This document shows, in pieces, positions 27,972 through 37,169 of a stretch of 53,165 nucleotides of DNA (its first letter is position 1; every line of letters begins with the position of its first letter). A model generated the notes under the pieces. It had not been told where the DNA came from and searched no databases. It saw only the letters and a list, made by a program, of their open reading frames with translations. The position numbers and the translations under genes are program-made. The stretch is from Alphaproteobacteria bacterium (GTDB lineage: Bacteria; Pseudomonadota; Alphaproteobacteria; Micavibrionales; Micavibrionaceae), in contig JAJOJU010000028.1 of NCBI GenBank assembly GCA_021208265.1, positions 1 to 53,165 on the forward strand, given 5' to 3'.

Positions 27972-28838
27972 ATGAATAAATCCTCGCGCCAGTTTAATCT
28001 TCACCTTGTATCTGATGCTACAGGCACAACCCTTTTGGGTCTGGCGCGCGCGTGCCTGGCGCAGTTTGAGGGGATTGAGCCGAATCAAAAGTTTTGGCCG
28101 CTTGTACGCACGCAGCGCCAGCTCGATGCCGTTTTGCAAAAAATTGAAGAAATGCCCGGCCCGGTTATTTTCACTTTTGTTGATCCCAAGATGCGCGAAC
28201 GGTTGATGGAACGATGTAATCACCTCGGCATTCCATGCGTTCCGGTGCTGGAGCCGATCATGAAGGCGCTTTCCGCCCATTTGGGTCAGCATGCCAAAAG
28301 TGTTCCCGGCGCGCAGCACACGATGGATGAGGATTATTTCAAACGCGTGGCGGCGCTGGATTTCGCGATGCATTTCGATGACGGCCGCATGCTGGATGGG
28401 CTGAAAGAAGCCGATGTTATTCTGGTCGGCGTGTCCCGCACATCCAAAACGCCGACCTGTTTATTCCTTGCCCGGCGCGGGGTGAAGGCGGCGAATATTC
28501 CGCTGGTGCCGGGTGTTTCCGTGCCGCCGGAATATTTGCAACTGGAACGCCCGCTTTATGTAGGCTTGAAAGTAACGCCGGAGCGGCTGTATCAGATGCG
28601 CCGTTCGCGCTTGAAAGCCGATGAAGAAGCACGCAGCAAGCTGGATGAAAATGCCTATCTTGATTTAGAAAAAATCGAGGAAGAGATGCGCGAGGCCAAA
28701 CGCCTGTTTGCCAAGCACGGCTGGCCCGTGATTGATGTGACGAAACGATCCATTGAAGAGACATCGGCGGAGATTATGAGCATTCTGCAAAGCCGTCATG
28801 ACAAGGATAAGGACACGCCGGATGTTCCCTTTTCCTGA
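27972..28838 (+). CDS. ppsR: Pyruvate, phosphate dikinase / PEP synthase regulatory protein
   Basis: 288 aa, DUF299 family. A bifunctional ADP-dependent kinase and phosphorylase that switches PPDK or PEP synthase off and on by acting on its active-site Thr. The N-terminus FNLHLVSDATGTTLLGLARA is the family signature, and the nucleotide loop is VILVGVSRTSKTPTCLFLA. The dikinase itself is not in the window, so whether the target is PPDK or PEPS is open (PPDK is usual in alphaproteobacteria). First gene of the conserved block regulator-maf-aroE-coaE-dnaQ that runs away from the origin. Confidence 0.93.
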   Translation: MNKSSRQFNLHLVSDATGTTLLGLARACLAQFEGIEPNQKFWPLVRTQRQLDAVLQKIEEMPGPVIFTFVDPKMRERLMERCNHLGIPCVPVLEPIMKALSAHLGQHAKSVPGAQHTMDEDYFKRVAALDFAMHFDDGRMLDGLKEADVILVGVSRTSKTPTCLFLARRGVKAANIPLVPGVSVPPEYLQLERPLYVGLKVTPERLYQMRRSRLKADEEARSKLDENAYLDLEKIEEEMREAKRLFAKHGWPVIDVTKRSIEETSAEIMSILQSRHDKDKDTPDVPFS

Positions 28839-29400
28839 CATCATACTGGCATCCAAAAGTGCGGCGCGGGCCAATATGCTGCGGGCAGCGGGGCTTGATT
28901 TTAATGTGATCCCGGCGGATGTGGATGAACGCAGCATCAGCGTGGCGGAATCAAAAACGCTCGCCATGAAACTGGCGGAAGTAAAAGCGGCGGAAGTTTC
29001 AACGCGGCATCCCGAAGCTCTGGTAATCGGCGGTGATCAGGTGCTGGAATGCGAAGGTGAAATGCTGCACAAAGCGGGAAGTGTGGAAGAGGCCAAAGAC
29101 AAACTGCGTAAGCTTTCCGGTAAAACCCATGCGCTGCATTCCGGTGCGGCCGTAGCGCAGGATGGCGGTATTTTATGGCGCGGCGTTACATCGGCCCAGC
29201 TTACCATGCGCACACTTTCGGAAGACGATATCGCAGCCTATACAGACGCGGCGGGCAACGTTCTGACCACATGTGTCGGGGCTTATGCGATTGAAGGTTT
29301 GGGTGCGTGGCTGTTCGAAAAAATTGAGGGCGATAATTTCACCATTCAGGGTTTGCCCCTTTTGCCGTTGCTGGGTTTTTTAAAAGGCTTTAATACTTAG
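28822..29400 (+). CDS. maf: Maf-like nucleotide pyrophosphatase
   Basis: 192 aa. Hydrolyses non-canonical or selected nucleoside triphosphates to monophosphates. Signatures are IILASKSAARANML near the N-terminus (the S-x-S-x-R substrate loop), the acidic GGDQVLEC (catalytic Asp region), the KLSGKTHALHSGAAV segment and a late TCVGAYAIEGLGAWLFEKIEG. The start ATG 28822 overlaps the end of the regulator gene by 17 bp, so translation is probably coupled. An upstream in-frame ATG at 28798 would overlap further. Confidence 0.92.
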   Translation: MFPFPDIILASKSAARANMLRAAGLDFNVIPADVDERSISVAESKTLAMKLAEVKAAEVSTRHPEALVIGGDQVLECEGEMLHKAGSVEEAKDKLRKLSGKTHALHSGAAVAQDGGILWRGVTSAQLTMRTLSEDDIAAYTDAAGNVLTTCVGAYAIEGLGAWLFEKIEGDNFTIQGLPLLPLLGFLKGFNT

Positions 29401-29403
29401 AGT

Positions 29404-30294
29404 ATGAACACACGCGAAGCCATACGTGCCGGGGTTATTGGTCACCCGATTGCACACAGCAAAAGCCCGCTCATCCATAACCACTGGATCAAGCGTTACG
29501 GGCTTTCGGGTTCGTATGAAGCGATTGATATCGCGCCGGATGATCTTTCTAAAAAATTGCCCCAGCTGTTTGATGAAGGCTATGCCGGGTTTAACGTCAC
29601 CATACCGCATAAGGAAGCGGTGATGGATTTATGCGATGATGTGACCGATGTCGCGGCGCGCATTGGGGCGGTGAATACGCTTTATAAAGATGAGGGCCGC
29701 ATTATCGGCACCAATACCGATGCGTTCGGGTTCATGGAAAATTTGAATGTGGCGATACGTCATTTCGGGTTTTCCTATACGCTGCAAAACGGCCCGGCGG
29801 TGGTGCTGGGGGCGGGTGGCGCAGCCAAGGCCGTTGTTTACGGGTTGCTGGAAGAAGGCGTGCCGGAAATTATTCTTGTGAACCGCAGTAAAGAAAAGGC
29901 GGAAGCACTGGCGAAAAACCACCCGGCGGCCATCCGCGTGGCGGAGTGGGATCAACGGTCGGCAGTTTTGGAAGGCGCTAATTTCTTGGTCAACACAACA
30001 TCGCTGGGGATGGACGGTAAGGATGCGCTCGAGATTGATTTAAGAGCTGCGCCGGAAAATATGCTGGTAGCTGATATCGTCTACACCCCGCTTCTGACCG
30101 ACCTTTTAAAACAGGCGCGGGATTATGACTTACGGATTGTAACGGGCATCGGTATGTTGCTGCACCAAGCCCGCCCTGCGTTTGAGAAATGGTTTAATAT
30201 CCTGCCCGATGTTGATGACAGGCTGGAAGAGCTTGTGCTGTGGGGTGAAGAGGGTGCGGGGCTATCCTTTTACGATGAAAGCGGTACGGTATAG
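29404..30294 (+). CDS. aroE: Shikimate dehydrogenase (NADP+)
   Basis: 296 aa. Reduces 3-dehydroshikimate to shikimate in aromatic amino acid synthesis. Substrate motif VIGHPIAHSKSPLIHN (the S-x-S pair binds shikimate), catalytic Lys in FNVTIPHKEAVMD, NADP-binding loop VVLGAGGAAKAVVYGLL with the NRSKEKA basic pocket after it, and the late GIGMLLHQARPAFEKWF. Intact. It starts 4 bp after maf stops, and its stop abuts the coaE start. Confidence 0.96.
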   Translation: MNTREAIRAGVIGHPIAHSKSPLIHNHWIKRYGLSGSYEAIDIAPDDLSKKLPQLFDEGYAGFNVTIPHKEAVMDLCDDVTDVAARIGAVNTLYKDEGRIIGTNTDAFGFMENLNVAIRHFGFSYTLQNGPAVVLGAGGAAKAVVYGLLEEGVPEIILVNRSKEKAEALAKNHPAAIRVAEWDQRSAVLEGANFLVNTTSLGMDGKDALEIDLRAAPENMLVADIVYTPLLTDLLKQARDYDLRIVTGIGMLLHQARPAFEKWFNILPDVDDRLEELVLWGEEGAGLSFYDESGTV

Positions 30295-30893
30295 ATGATT
30301 ATCATCGGCCTTACGGGATCAATCGGGATGGGAAAATCCACCGCCGCGGGCATGTTCGAAGAACTTGGCATTCCTTGCCACAATTCCGACACGGCGGTAC
30401 ATGAATTGCTGGCGCCCGGCGGCAAAGGGTTTGATGCGGTGGCAGCAAAATTCCCGGAAGCGGTTCAGGGTGATGCGATTGACCGCAAAGTTTTAGGCGC
30501 GCTGGTCTTTAACGACCCTGATAAACGCCGCGCGCTGGAAGACATTCTTCATCCGCTGGTGCGGGAAAGTCAGCAGGCCTTTATCAAGGGTGAACAAGCG
30601 GCAGGCCGCACAGCGGTGGTGCTGGATATTCCGCTGCTGTTTGAAACGGGCGCGGATAAAAATGTCGATGTGACGGTTACGGTGGAAGCCCCCCCTGACG
30701 TGCAGCGCGCGCGCGTTCTGGCCCGGCCCGGCATGACAGCGGAGCGGTTTAAGACTATATTGAAAACTCAGATGCCGAGCGCGGAAAAAAACGGCGCGCA
30801 GCAATTATGTGGTGCAGACAGGCGTTCATCTGGATGATACGTTTGCACAAATCAAAAAAAATTGTGACGGAGATTTTGGCAAAAAATGCGTGA
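30295..30893 (+). CDS. coaE: Dephospho-CoA kinase, frameshifted near the C-terminus
   Basis: About 198 aa after correction. Phosphorylates dephospho-CoA in the last step of CoA synthesis. P-loop GLTGSIGMGKSTAAGMF, then the DTAVHELLAPGG lid region and VVLDIPLLFETG. The frame breaks at the A run 30785-30791 (one extra A) and again at 30854-30861 (one extra A). Bridging both gives SNYVVQTGVHLDDTFAQIKK and the end VTEILAKNA, stopping at TGA 30891-30893. Uncorrected, the frame ends at 30837. The corrected stop overlaps the dnaQ start at 30886, matching the tight packing of this operon. Confidence 0.9.
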
Positions 30894-31587
30894 GATTGTT
30901 CTGGATACCGAAACCACAGGCATGGACCCGGAAGCAGGTGATAGAATCGTTGAGATCGGTTGTGTCGAGCTGGAAAATCACATCCCGACCGGAAAGACGT
31001 TGCAGCTTTATATCAACCCCGAACGCGAAGTGCCCGCCGAAGCGATTGCCGTTCACGGGATTACCAATGAATTCCTGAAAGACAAGCCGATCTTTTCGCA
31101 AGTATATGCGGAATTTGTGACCTTCATTCGCGGCGCGAAGCTGGTCATTCATAACGCTGAATTCGATATGAAATTTATCAATTACCAGCTGAAAGATGTG
31201 GGTGAAGCGCCCGTGCCATGGAGTGATGTTGTTGACACGTTGGCGATGGCGCGGCGGAAATTTCCAGGAAGCCCAGCCAATCTGGATGCGCTGTGCCGCC
31301 GTTTCGGCGTGGATAATACAGGCCGCGAATATCACGGCGCTTTGCTTGACTCCGAATTGCTGGCGGAAGTTTATCTGGAATTGCTCGGCGGACGGCAACA
31401 CGGTTTGTCGCTATTGAGTAGCGGAAGCGGTGTATCTGACAAAAACGGTAGCGGCGATCAGGCAAAACCAACTAAAGAAAAGCCGTTTCGTGAGCCGCGC
31501 GTTTTTGAGGTTCCTGCCACCGAGCAGGAGGCGCATGCTGCCATGTTAGAGAAGATTAAAGAGCCGCTGTGGAATCAGAATTCGTAA
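30886..31587 (+). CDS. dnaQ: DNA polymerase III epsilon subunit (3'-5' exonuclease)
   Basis: 233 aa. Proofreading exonuclease of the replicase. ExoI motif REIVLDTETTGMDP supplies the first metal ligands (Asp, Glu). ExoII is HNAEFDMKFIN. The ExoIII region YHGALLDSELLAEVYLEL contains the catalytic His and Asp. The Pro/Glu-rich C-terminal part would bind the alpha subunit. It ends the ppsR-maf-aroE-coaE-dnaQ block; in many alphaproteobacteria secB is next, but here it converges with an O-antigen ligase gene and the two stops overlap by 32 bp. Confidence 0.95.
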   Translation: MREIVLDTETTGMDPEAGDRIVEIGCVELENHIPTGKTLQLYINPEREVPAEAIAVHGITNEFLKDKPIFSQVYAEFVTFIRGAKLVIHNAEFDMKFINYQLKDVGEAPVPWSDVVDTLAMARRKFPGSPANLDALCRRFGVDNTGREYHGALLDSELLAEVYLELLGGRQHGLSLLSSGSGVSDKNGSGDQAKPTKEKPFREPRVFEVPATEQEAHAAMLEKIKEPLWNQNS

Positions 31588-32830
31588 CGCGCGCCGCATA
31601 AATTTTGATCACGATCAGGCAGTACCCCGCCACCAGAATAAATGTGCCGAGCCACCAGCCTTGCCAGATGCCGTACCCGGTGGAGGCCACGGCGAGTGAG
31701 CCCATCAAACTGGCAAGGCAAACGCGCGCCGGAAGTTCCGGCAGCGTGCGCATGGCATCCAGCAGATAAAGCAGGAATAATGACCCCAGCGTAGCGCCCA
31801 GCACGCCAAATTCCATCCAGATCTGCACGGCGAAGTTATGCGGGTGCAGAACGGTATTGCCCGGCTGATACAATTCCGCTGTATCGAACACGGTATAGCG
31901 CGTGGCCTCAACGCCATAACCTGTCATGGGCTGTTGCATCGCATAGCGGCTGACATAGTCCCAGATCTCAAGCCGTTCCAGCGCGTAACTGTATTGGAAC
32001 CAGCTTACGTTTTCGATCAAAGGTGGCAGAGCCTGGAAGAAAAACTGTACCATGAAAGGTGTGGCAAACATCAGGGCGGATAATGTCATCGCCAGTGCCA
32101 GCCACGCCCATTCGCGCTTGTAAGGGAAGAAGAAGAAAAAGAAGCCCATAACCGCTAGCGCCAGATGCGATGACTGGCTGAATGTCAAAAGACAGATGGT
32201 GGTGATCAGGGCAAAAATTAGGCCGTATACGGCGCGGCGCTTCAAGGAATCGGTGATCGTAAAACCGGCTAGCGCCAGCGCGGCGGGGATGCATAAAACA
32301 GCCGCCACAATGCCGCGGTTAAGATCGGAATATTTGAATTCGGCAGGCTTGCCGGTCAGGGACAAGAAAGCGCGGGTTAGTGGCCCCTCCCAATAAAGTT
32401 CACTTGCCAGCAGCAAAAGGGCGGCAATGAACGACGCCAGAAAAATCGATGGGAAAAAGCGCAGGCGTTCAATCGGGCGAGCCAGAATATAGGCCAGCAA
32501 AAGCCCGTTCCCCATAAGAACAAGCGCAATTTTTCCACCCCGTTCCAGCGCATCCGGCATGTAAGGGGACCATAGCGAGCTAATCAGGCACAGCACGGAA
32601 ACGCAGGCCATATAAATAAGTGGTTTTACCGAAAGCAGCGGACGTTTCCGCGTGCTTAGGAAAAAGCCGCTGACGCCCAGCACCAGAATTATCGCGGGCA
32701 GAAAAGATAATGCGCGGGGGCCCAGCGCAGCGATCACCGGGGCAAAGCCCATCAGCATGATCCAAAGCGGGGTTTTTAATTGTTCGCCGGCAGCGATAAT
32801 TTTTGTGTGTGCGGGTGCAGCAAGTGTCAT
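31556..32830 (-). CDS. O-antigen ligase/polymerase family membrane protein
   Basis: 424 aa, about ten to twelve hydrophobic helices, inner membrane. The Wzy_C-type signature is the periplasmic loop and following helix with VLHPHNFAVQIWMEFGVLGA, where the conserved His-Asn and downstream Glu/Gly are typical of WaaL ligases and Wzy-type polymerases. It would transfer or polymerise undecaprenyl-linked glycans for lipopolysaccharide or capsule. No glycosyltransferase cluster is adjacent, so ligase versus polymerase is open. I start at ATG 32830 (MTLAAPAHTK). The open frame reaches 32923 but that part is polar and atypical. Confidence 0.85.
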   Translation of the reverse strand: MTLAAPAHTKIIAAGEQLKTPLWIMLMGFAPVIAALGPRALSFLPAIILVLGVSGFFLSTRKRPLLSVKPLIYMACVSVLCLISSLWSPYMPDALERGGKIALVLMGNGLLLAYILARPIERLRFFPSIFLASFIAALLLLASELYWEGPLTRAFLSLTGKPAEFKYSDLNRGIVAAVLCIPAALALAGFTITDSLKRRAVYGLIFALITTICLLTFSQSSHLALAVMGFFFFFFPYKREWAWLALAMTLSALMFATPFMVQFFFQALPPLIENVSWFQYSYALERLEIWDYVSRYAMQQPMTGYGVEATRYTVFDTAELYQPGNTVLHPHNFAVQIWMEFGVLGATLGSLFLLYLLDAMRTLPELPARVCLASLMGSLAVASTGYGIWQGWWLGTFILVAGYCLIVIKIYAARVTNSDSTAAL

Positions 32831-32877
32831 AGCGCTCGAAGATGTATAGGGACTAAAGTATTGTTGCAAGAAGTATT

Positions 32878-33479
32878 TTATTGAGGAATGTCGACCGGAG
32901 CGCCATTCATCCAGAAGGCCCAAAGCATAAGGCCCACGGCAATCAGGTTTCCGATGAAAAAGGTAATATAAGAAAATTTAAGCCAGAAAAATTTAGGGCG
33001 GATTACCCGGCGGGCGATGTCGTGTAAATCCTTGGCGACAATCTCGGCCAGTTTGCCGGGGTCGTTATAATGCGGCAGAAACTCAGCCAGAAACTCGTGT
33101 TCCTTTAGCGGGGCGATATCACCAAAATGCAGCAGGTTCAATGTGCCGTCAGGTTTCCGCCACTGCGGCGCTTGGGGAAGATGCAGACAATCGCCATGTA
33201 AATGCTGATAATTCCCGTCAGCATGGAAACGATGGCGGCGTCATGCAGAAACGGGATCGACATGCCGTTAATTGCCACCGGGATCAAAACGGAATTCAGG
33301 ATGATCAGCACCTGCGCTTTTTGATCGGCGAGACTGACATAGTTAAAGAATTTATGTGTGGTTGTCCCTAGAATTTGCCCACGCAAAACGGCGGCCCAGC
33401 GGCCTTCTTCGTCCGGTATAATGGCGGGCGGAGTGGTGGTGGGTGCCTTGGTGGATTTTTTAGCGGCGGAGACAGCCAT
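32878..33479 (-). CDS. Pycsar-type transmembrane effector family protein (PycTM/DUF5706-like), one frameshift
   Basis: About 200 aa after bridging a missing A at 33152-33158. A disordered Lys/Thr/Pro N-terminus is followed by YVSLADQKAQVLIILNSVLI, in which the DxKA motif at the start of a hydrophobic helix marks the PycTM/DUF5706 family. A second helix is SMLTGIISIYMAIVCIFPK, then a charged soluble stretch (HDIARRVIRPKF) and a final helix (ITFFIGNLIAVGLMLWAF). In Pycsar antiphage systems such proteins sense cCMP or cUMP and permeabilise the membrane, but no pyrimidine cyclase is near. It may be a housekeeping relative. Confidence 0.7.
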
Positions 33480-33491
33480 AATAATTTTTAA

Positions 33492-33806
33492 TTACTGTTC
33501 CTGATCTTCCGGGGCGGATTGTGCGGGGTCGACCATTTCTGATTCTTGCGGGCCCATATCGATATGATCAATTTCTTCCATATCGGATGTGGCTTCCGGG
33601 TCGAGTTCATCCCCCGCGGCGGGGGTGATGGTATTCAGGTCATCCATCCCCATGCCGGAAGCGCTGTCGGAGGCTTTGCCCATTGTATTGCCGAGGGCGT
33701 AAGGTGAGGCGTTACCGAAACGGGAACCGAATTCGTCAGCGGCCAGCGCATCGGAGCAGCAGCCTGCCAGAACCAGAAAACTTAAAATGGCAAAAGATTT
33801 TTTCAT
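33492..33806 (-). CDS. Small acidic lipoprotein or exported protein
   Basis: 104 aa. Signal peptide MKKSFAILSFLVLAGCCSDALA with a lipobox-like LAGC (Cys18), and also a possible signal peptidase I site after ALA. The mature part is very acidic and low in aromatic residues (EATSDMEEIDHIDMGPQESE), so it is probably disordered. The start at 33806 places the Met just before the Lys-Lys; the open frame extends to 33833. It is 12 bp upstream of the Pycsar-type gene on the same strand. Function unknown. Confidence 0.65.
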   Translation of the reverse strand: MKKSFAILSFLVLAGCCSDALAADEFGSRFGNASPYALGNTMGKASDSASGMGMDDLNTITPAAGDELDPEATSDMEEIDHIDMGPQESEMVDPAQSAPEDQEQ

Positions 33807-33868
33807 CGGATCTATCCTTATTATTAAGAGCACTCTAGCAAAGCCTTGAATTTATGGCAAATAAAACT

Positions 33869-33997
33869 TCAGAAGGTTTTCTGAATTTTTTCCCCGGCTT
33901 TTTCCATGTCGCGCCCAAACCCGTCAGCGGTGTTGCTGCACGCCGAAAGATTGGTCAGGGCCAGACTCGCCAGGATTAAAACTGTTAAAAAGCGCAT
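33869..33997 (-). CDS. Entericidin-like small lipoprotein
   Basis: 42 aa, found by reading the minus strand directly. MRFLTVLILASLALTNLSAC is a lipoprotein signal ending at Cys20, followed by SNTADGFGRDMEKAGEKIQK, which matches the short amphipathic body of EcnA/EcnB entericidins (GxGxDxxxAGxxI). Strong Shine-Dalgarno AAGGAGAA about 7 nt before the ATG. Entericidins are small membrane lipoproteins linked to a stress-induced toxin/antidote pair in E. coli. Only one member is present here. Confidence 0.8.
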   Translation of the reverse strand: MRFLTVLILASLALTNLSACSNTADGFGRDMEKAGEKIQKTF

Positions 33998-34051
33998 GGG
34001 CTATTCTCCTTACAATACTTCGCTAAAAGAATAGCCGCACTGCATAAAAAT

Positions 34052-35377
34052 TCAATGCTTAAACTGTTCGCTTTCCGTAGAGCCGGAGAGCGCGGTGGTG
34101 GAGGATTCTCCGCCCGTGATCGTCATCAGCACTTCATCAAAATAGCCTGTTCCCACTTCGCGCTGGTGGCGGGTGGCGGTGTAGCCGTCAACTTCACGGC
34201 TAAACTCGCGTTCCTGCGTTTCCACATACGCGCTCATGCCGCGCTCCATATAGCCTTTAGCGAGTTCAAAGGAATGCAGGTTGAGCAAGTGCCAGCCTGC
34301 CAGTGTGATGAACTGGAATTTGTAACCAAGTTCGCCCAGCTCCACCTGAAATTTCGCGATGGTGGCATCGTCCAGATTTTTTTTCCAGTTGAACGAAGGT
34401 GAGCAGTTATAGGCCAGCATCTTGCCGGGGAATTTCTTGTGCACTTCATCGGCGAATTCCTTGGCCTCACCCAGATCGGGTGTGGAGGTTTCCAGCCAGA
34501 GCATATCAGCATAAGGCGCATAGGCCAGCGCGCGCTTGACGGAACTTTCCATACCGGATTTGACGTAGAAATATCCTTCCGGTGAGCGTTGCCCGGTCAA
34601 GAATGGATGATCATATTCATCGGCATCGGATGTCAGAAGTGTTGCGGCGAGGCTGTCTGTCCGTGCGATAAGTACGGTGGGCACGCCCAGAACATCTGCC
34701 GCCAGCCTTGCGCCCGTAAGTGTTTTTACGAAGTTTTTGGTGGGGATCAGAACCTTGCCGCCCAAGTGACCGCATTTCTTTTCCGCCGCCAGCTGGTCTT
34801 CGAAGTGAACGCCGGAAGCGCCTGCCTCAATCATCGATTTCATAAGCTCATACGCATGTAAGGGCCCGCCGAACCCGGCTTCCGCGTCAGCAACGATTGG
34901 TGCGTGCCAGTGAACGCCGTTATAGTTGCCTTCCACGCGGTCGATCTGATCGGCGCGGGTCAGGGCATTATTGATACGCTTGACCAGATGCGGCACGGAG
35001 TTTGAGGGGTAAAGCGATTGGTCGGGATAGGTTTCGGATGACAAATTGGCATCCGCCGCCACCTGCCAGCCGGAACAGTAAATGGCTTTCATCCCGGCTT
35101 TGACCATCTGCATCGCCATGGTGCCGGTCAGGCAGCCAAGGGAGTTCACATACGGCGTTTCGCTCACCAGATTCCAGAGCCGTTCCGCACCATATTTCGC
35201 CAGCGCGTGATGGGCCTCGATGGAGGGGCGCAGACGTATGACATCCTCAGCGCTATAGGGGCGCTCAATACCCTTCCAACGCGGATTGGTTGCCCAGTCC
35301 TTCTTCAGTGCATCGGCTTCCTTTTGCAAATCGGCGGGAAGGGGTTTCTTCACTTTGGTTTCCGGCATTCCGTGCAT
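34052..35377 (-). CDS. aceA: Isocitrate lyase
   Basis: 441 aa. Cleaves isocitrate to glyoxylate and succinate. The catalytic Cys is in the family motif [14 protein letters not shown]. Other marks are [27 protein letters not shown] (metal-binding Asp) and the substrate-binding [11 protein letters not shown]. Start at ATG 35377 after AGGAG. It lies 21 bp downstream of aceB in the same direction, so the two glyoxylate-shunt enzymes form an operon, allowing growth on acetate or fatty acids. Confidence 0.96.
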   Translation of the reverse strand: MHGMPETKVKKPLPADLQKEADALKKDWATNPRWKGIERPYSAEDVIRLRPSIEAHHALAKYGAERLWNLVSETPYVNSLGCLTGTMAMQMVKAGMKAIYCSGWQVAADANLSSETYPDQSLYPSNSVPHLVKRINNALTRADQIDRVEGNYNGVHWHAPIVADAEAGFGGPLHAYELMKSMIEAGASGVHFEDQLAAEKKCGHLGGKVLIPTKNFVKTLTGARLAADVLGVPTVLIARTDSLAATLLTSDADEYDHPFLTGQRSPEGYFYVKSGMESSVKRALAYAPYADMLWLETSTPDLGEAKEFADEVHKKFPGKMLAYNCSPSFNWKKNLDDATIAKFQVELGELGYKFQFITLAGWHLLNLHSFELAKGYMERGMSAYVETQEREFSREVDGYTATRHQREVGTGYFDEVLMTITGGESSTTALSGSTESEQFKH

Positions 35378-35398
35378 GGCTTTGTCTCCTGTTAAGGG

Positions 35399-37015
35399 TT
35401 AAAGGGTTTGATACGCAGGCAGGGTTAAAAACTCTTCGAAGTCATCACTCAAAACCAGATCATCCAGAATGGCCTTGGCTTGTTCCAGCTTGTCGAAATT
35501 GACGGTTTGAGGGTTGTATTCATTGCGGAGCGTGTTCAGTTCTTCATCCGCCAACTGCTTATAAATATCGGCGGTGAAAATTTCGCCGTTCGAGAGCTTC
35601 ACGCCATTCACCCGCCATTGCCAAAGCTGGGCGCGGGAGATTTCAGCGGTGGCGGCATCTTCCATCAAATTGTGGATGGCGGCAGCGCCCGTGCCGTGCA
35701 GCCAGTAAGTGATGTATTGGATGGCGACATTCACGTTAAGGCGCGCGCCTTCCAGCGTTACCTGCCCCGGCGTGGCGGATAGGTTGAGAAGATCAGCGGC
35801 GGTGGCGCTGACATCCGGGCGCTGTTTGGAAATCTGGTTGGGTTGATCGCCCAAAACCTTATCGAATTGTTCTTGCGCCAGCGGAATCAGATCAGGATGG
35901 GCGACCCATGTGCCGTCAAACCCGGCTTCCGATTCCCGCTTTTTATCAGCGGTCACGGCCGCGAAGGCTTTTTCATTGATGGCAGGGTCTCTCCGGGAAG
36001 GGATAAAGGCCGCCATGCCGCCCATCGCGAACGTGCCGCGCTTGTGGCAGGTTTTGACCAGAAGTTCGGCATACGCTTTCATAAAGGGTACGGTCATATT
36101 CACAAAGCCGCGGTCAGGCAGAACCATGCCGGGATGTTTGCGGAATTTCTTGATGGCGGAGAAAATATAATCCCAGCGCCCGGCATTAAGGCCCACCGAA
36201 TGATCGCGGAGTTCATAGAGGATTTCATCCATCTCAAAGGCGGCCGTAATGGTTTCGATCAGTACCGTGCATCGGATGGTCCCACGAGGGAGAGATAAAG
36301 CATCTTCCGCGAAGGTGAAAACGTCATTCCACAGGCGGGCTTCCAGATGTGACTCCAGTTTCGGAATGTAGAAATAAAGCCCCTTGGCGCGCGTTTTGAA
36401 TTCATCGAGGTTGTGGAAGATGAAAAGGCCGAAATCGGTGAACGAGCCGGAGAGCGCCTCGCCCTCACATTCCAGATGTTTTTCCGGCAGATGCAGCCCA
36501 CGCGGACGCACCAGCAGCTTGGCAAGTTTTGATTCATCGGGGTCCAGAGCATAAGCCTTACCGCCCACAGTGCAGGTAAGGGTGCGGCGCAGGGCGCTTT
36601 GCACATTTTTCTGTCCCTCGATCATATTCGCCCAGGTGGGGGATGACGCATCCTCAAAATCCGCCATGAAGCATTTCGCGCCTGAATTAAGGGCGTTGAT
36701 GATCATTTTGGCATCAACCGGTCCGGTGATTTCCACGCGGCGGTCTTGCAGGTCGGCAGGCGGGGGGGAAACCTTCCAATCACCTTCGCGTACAGACTTT
36801 GTTTCAGGCAGGAAATCCGGCAGCTTTCCGGCATCGAATTCCTTCTGGCGGGCGGTGCGGGCCTTCAAAAGTTCAAGGCGGCGGGCGTTAAAATTTGTGT
36901 GAAGCGCGGCCAGAAAGGCAAGGGCTTCTGGCGTCAGGATTGCAGCCGTGAGCGGATTTTCCGTTCCCCGTATTGTGACTTTGGGGCTGGTTGATGAGAC
37001 AGCAGTCTGAGGCAT
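35399..37015 (-). CDS. aceB: Malate synthase A
   Basis: 538 aa, the size of the A isoform rather than the longer G isoform (about 720). Condenses glyoxylate with acetyl-CoA to malate. Signatures: AKCFMADFEDASSPTWANMI (active-site Asp/Glu), RGTIRCTVLIETITAAFEMD (conserved Arg and metal-binding Glu) and the C-terminal THWL-type segment YITYWLHGTGAAAIHNLMED. Start ATG 37015 with AGGAAGG upstream. First gene of the aceB-aceA operon. A weak promoter is visible upstream (37084-37113). Confidence 0.95.
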   Translation of the reverse strand: MPQTAVSSTSPKVTIRGTENPLTAAILTPEALAFLAALHTNFNARRLELLKARTARQKEFDAGKLPDFLPETKSVREGDWKVSPPPADLQDRRVEITGPVDAKMIINALNSGAKCFMADFEDASSPTWANMIEGQKNVQSALRRTLTCTVGGKAYALDPDESKLAKLLVRPRGLHLPEKHLECEGEALSGSFTDFGLFIFHNLDEFKTRAKGLYFYIPKLESHLEARLWNDVFTFAEDALSLPRGTIRCTVLIETITAAFEMDEILYELRDHSVGLNAGRWDYIFSAIKKFRKHPGMVLPDRGFVNMTVPFMKAYAELLVKTCHKRGTFAMGGMAAFIPSRRDPAINEKAFAAVTADKKRESEAGFDGTWVAHPDLIPLAQEQFDKVLGDQPNQISKQRPDVSATAADLLNLSATPGQVTLEGARLNVNVAIQYITYWLHGTGAAAIHNLMEDAATAEISRAQLWQWRVNGVKLSNGEIFTADIYKQLADEELNTLRNEYNPQTVNFDKLEQAKAILDDLVLSDDFEEFLTLPAYQTL

Positions 37016-37083
37016 GGGCTAACCTTCCTGTTTGCATTAAAACCGCTAAACCATATAGGGCGGCTAATGCGAATCACCAGTCC

Positions 37084-37113
37084 AGTATCACCCGGTTTGA
37101 CATTTTTGTGCAA
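37084..37113 (-). promoter_or_regulatory. Possible promoter of aceB-aceA
   Basis: On the minus strand TTGCAC, an 18-bp spacer and GATACT lie about 70 bp before the aceB start. Both boxes deviate from consensus, so this is a weak prediction. Confidence 0.3.
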
Positions 37114-37169
37114 GGCAGCAATCCAAATCACCCCCGGTTCGCTGGGGGCAAGTTTTATAAGGTAAGGCT

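Noticed and set aside
30295-30837. Naturally shortened CoaE of 180 residues
   Set aside because: The normal C-terminus is readable in the next frames after removing one A from each of two A runs, and the corrected stop overlaps dnaQ as expected.
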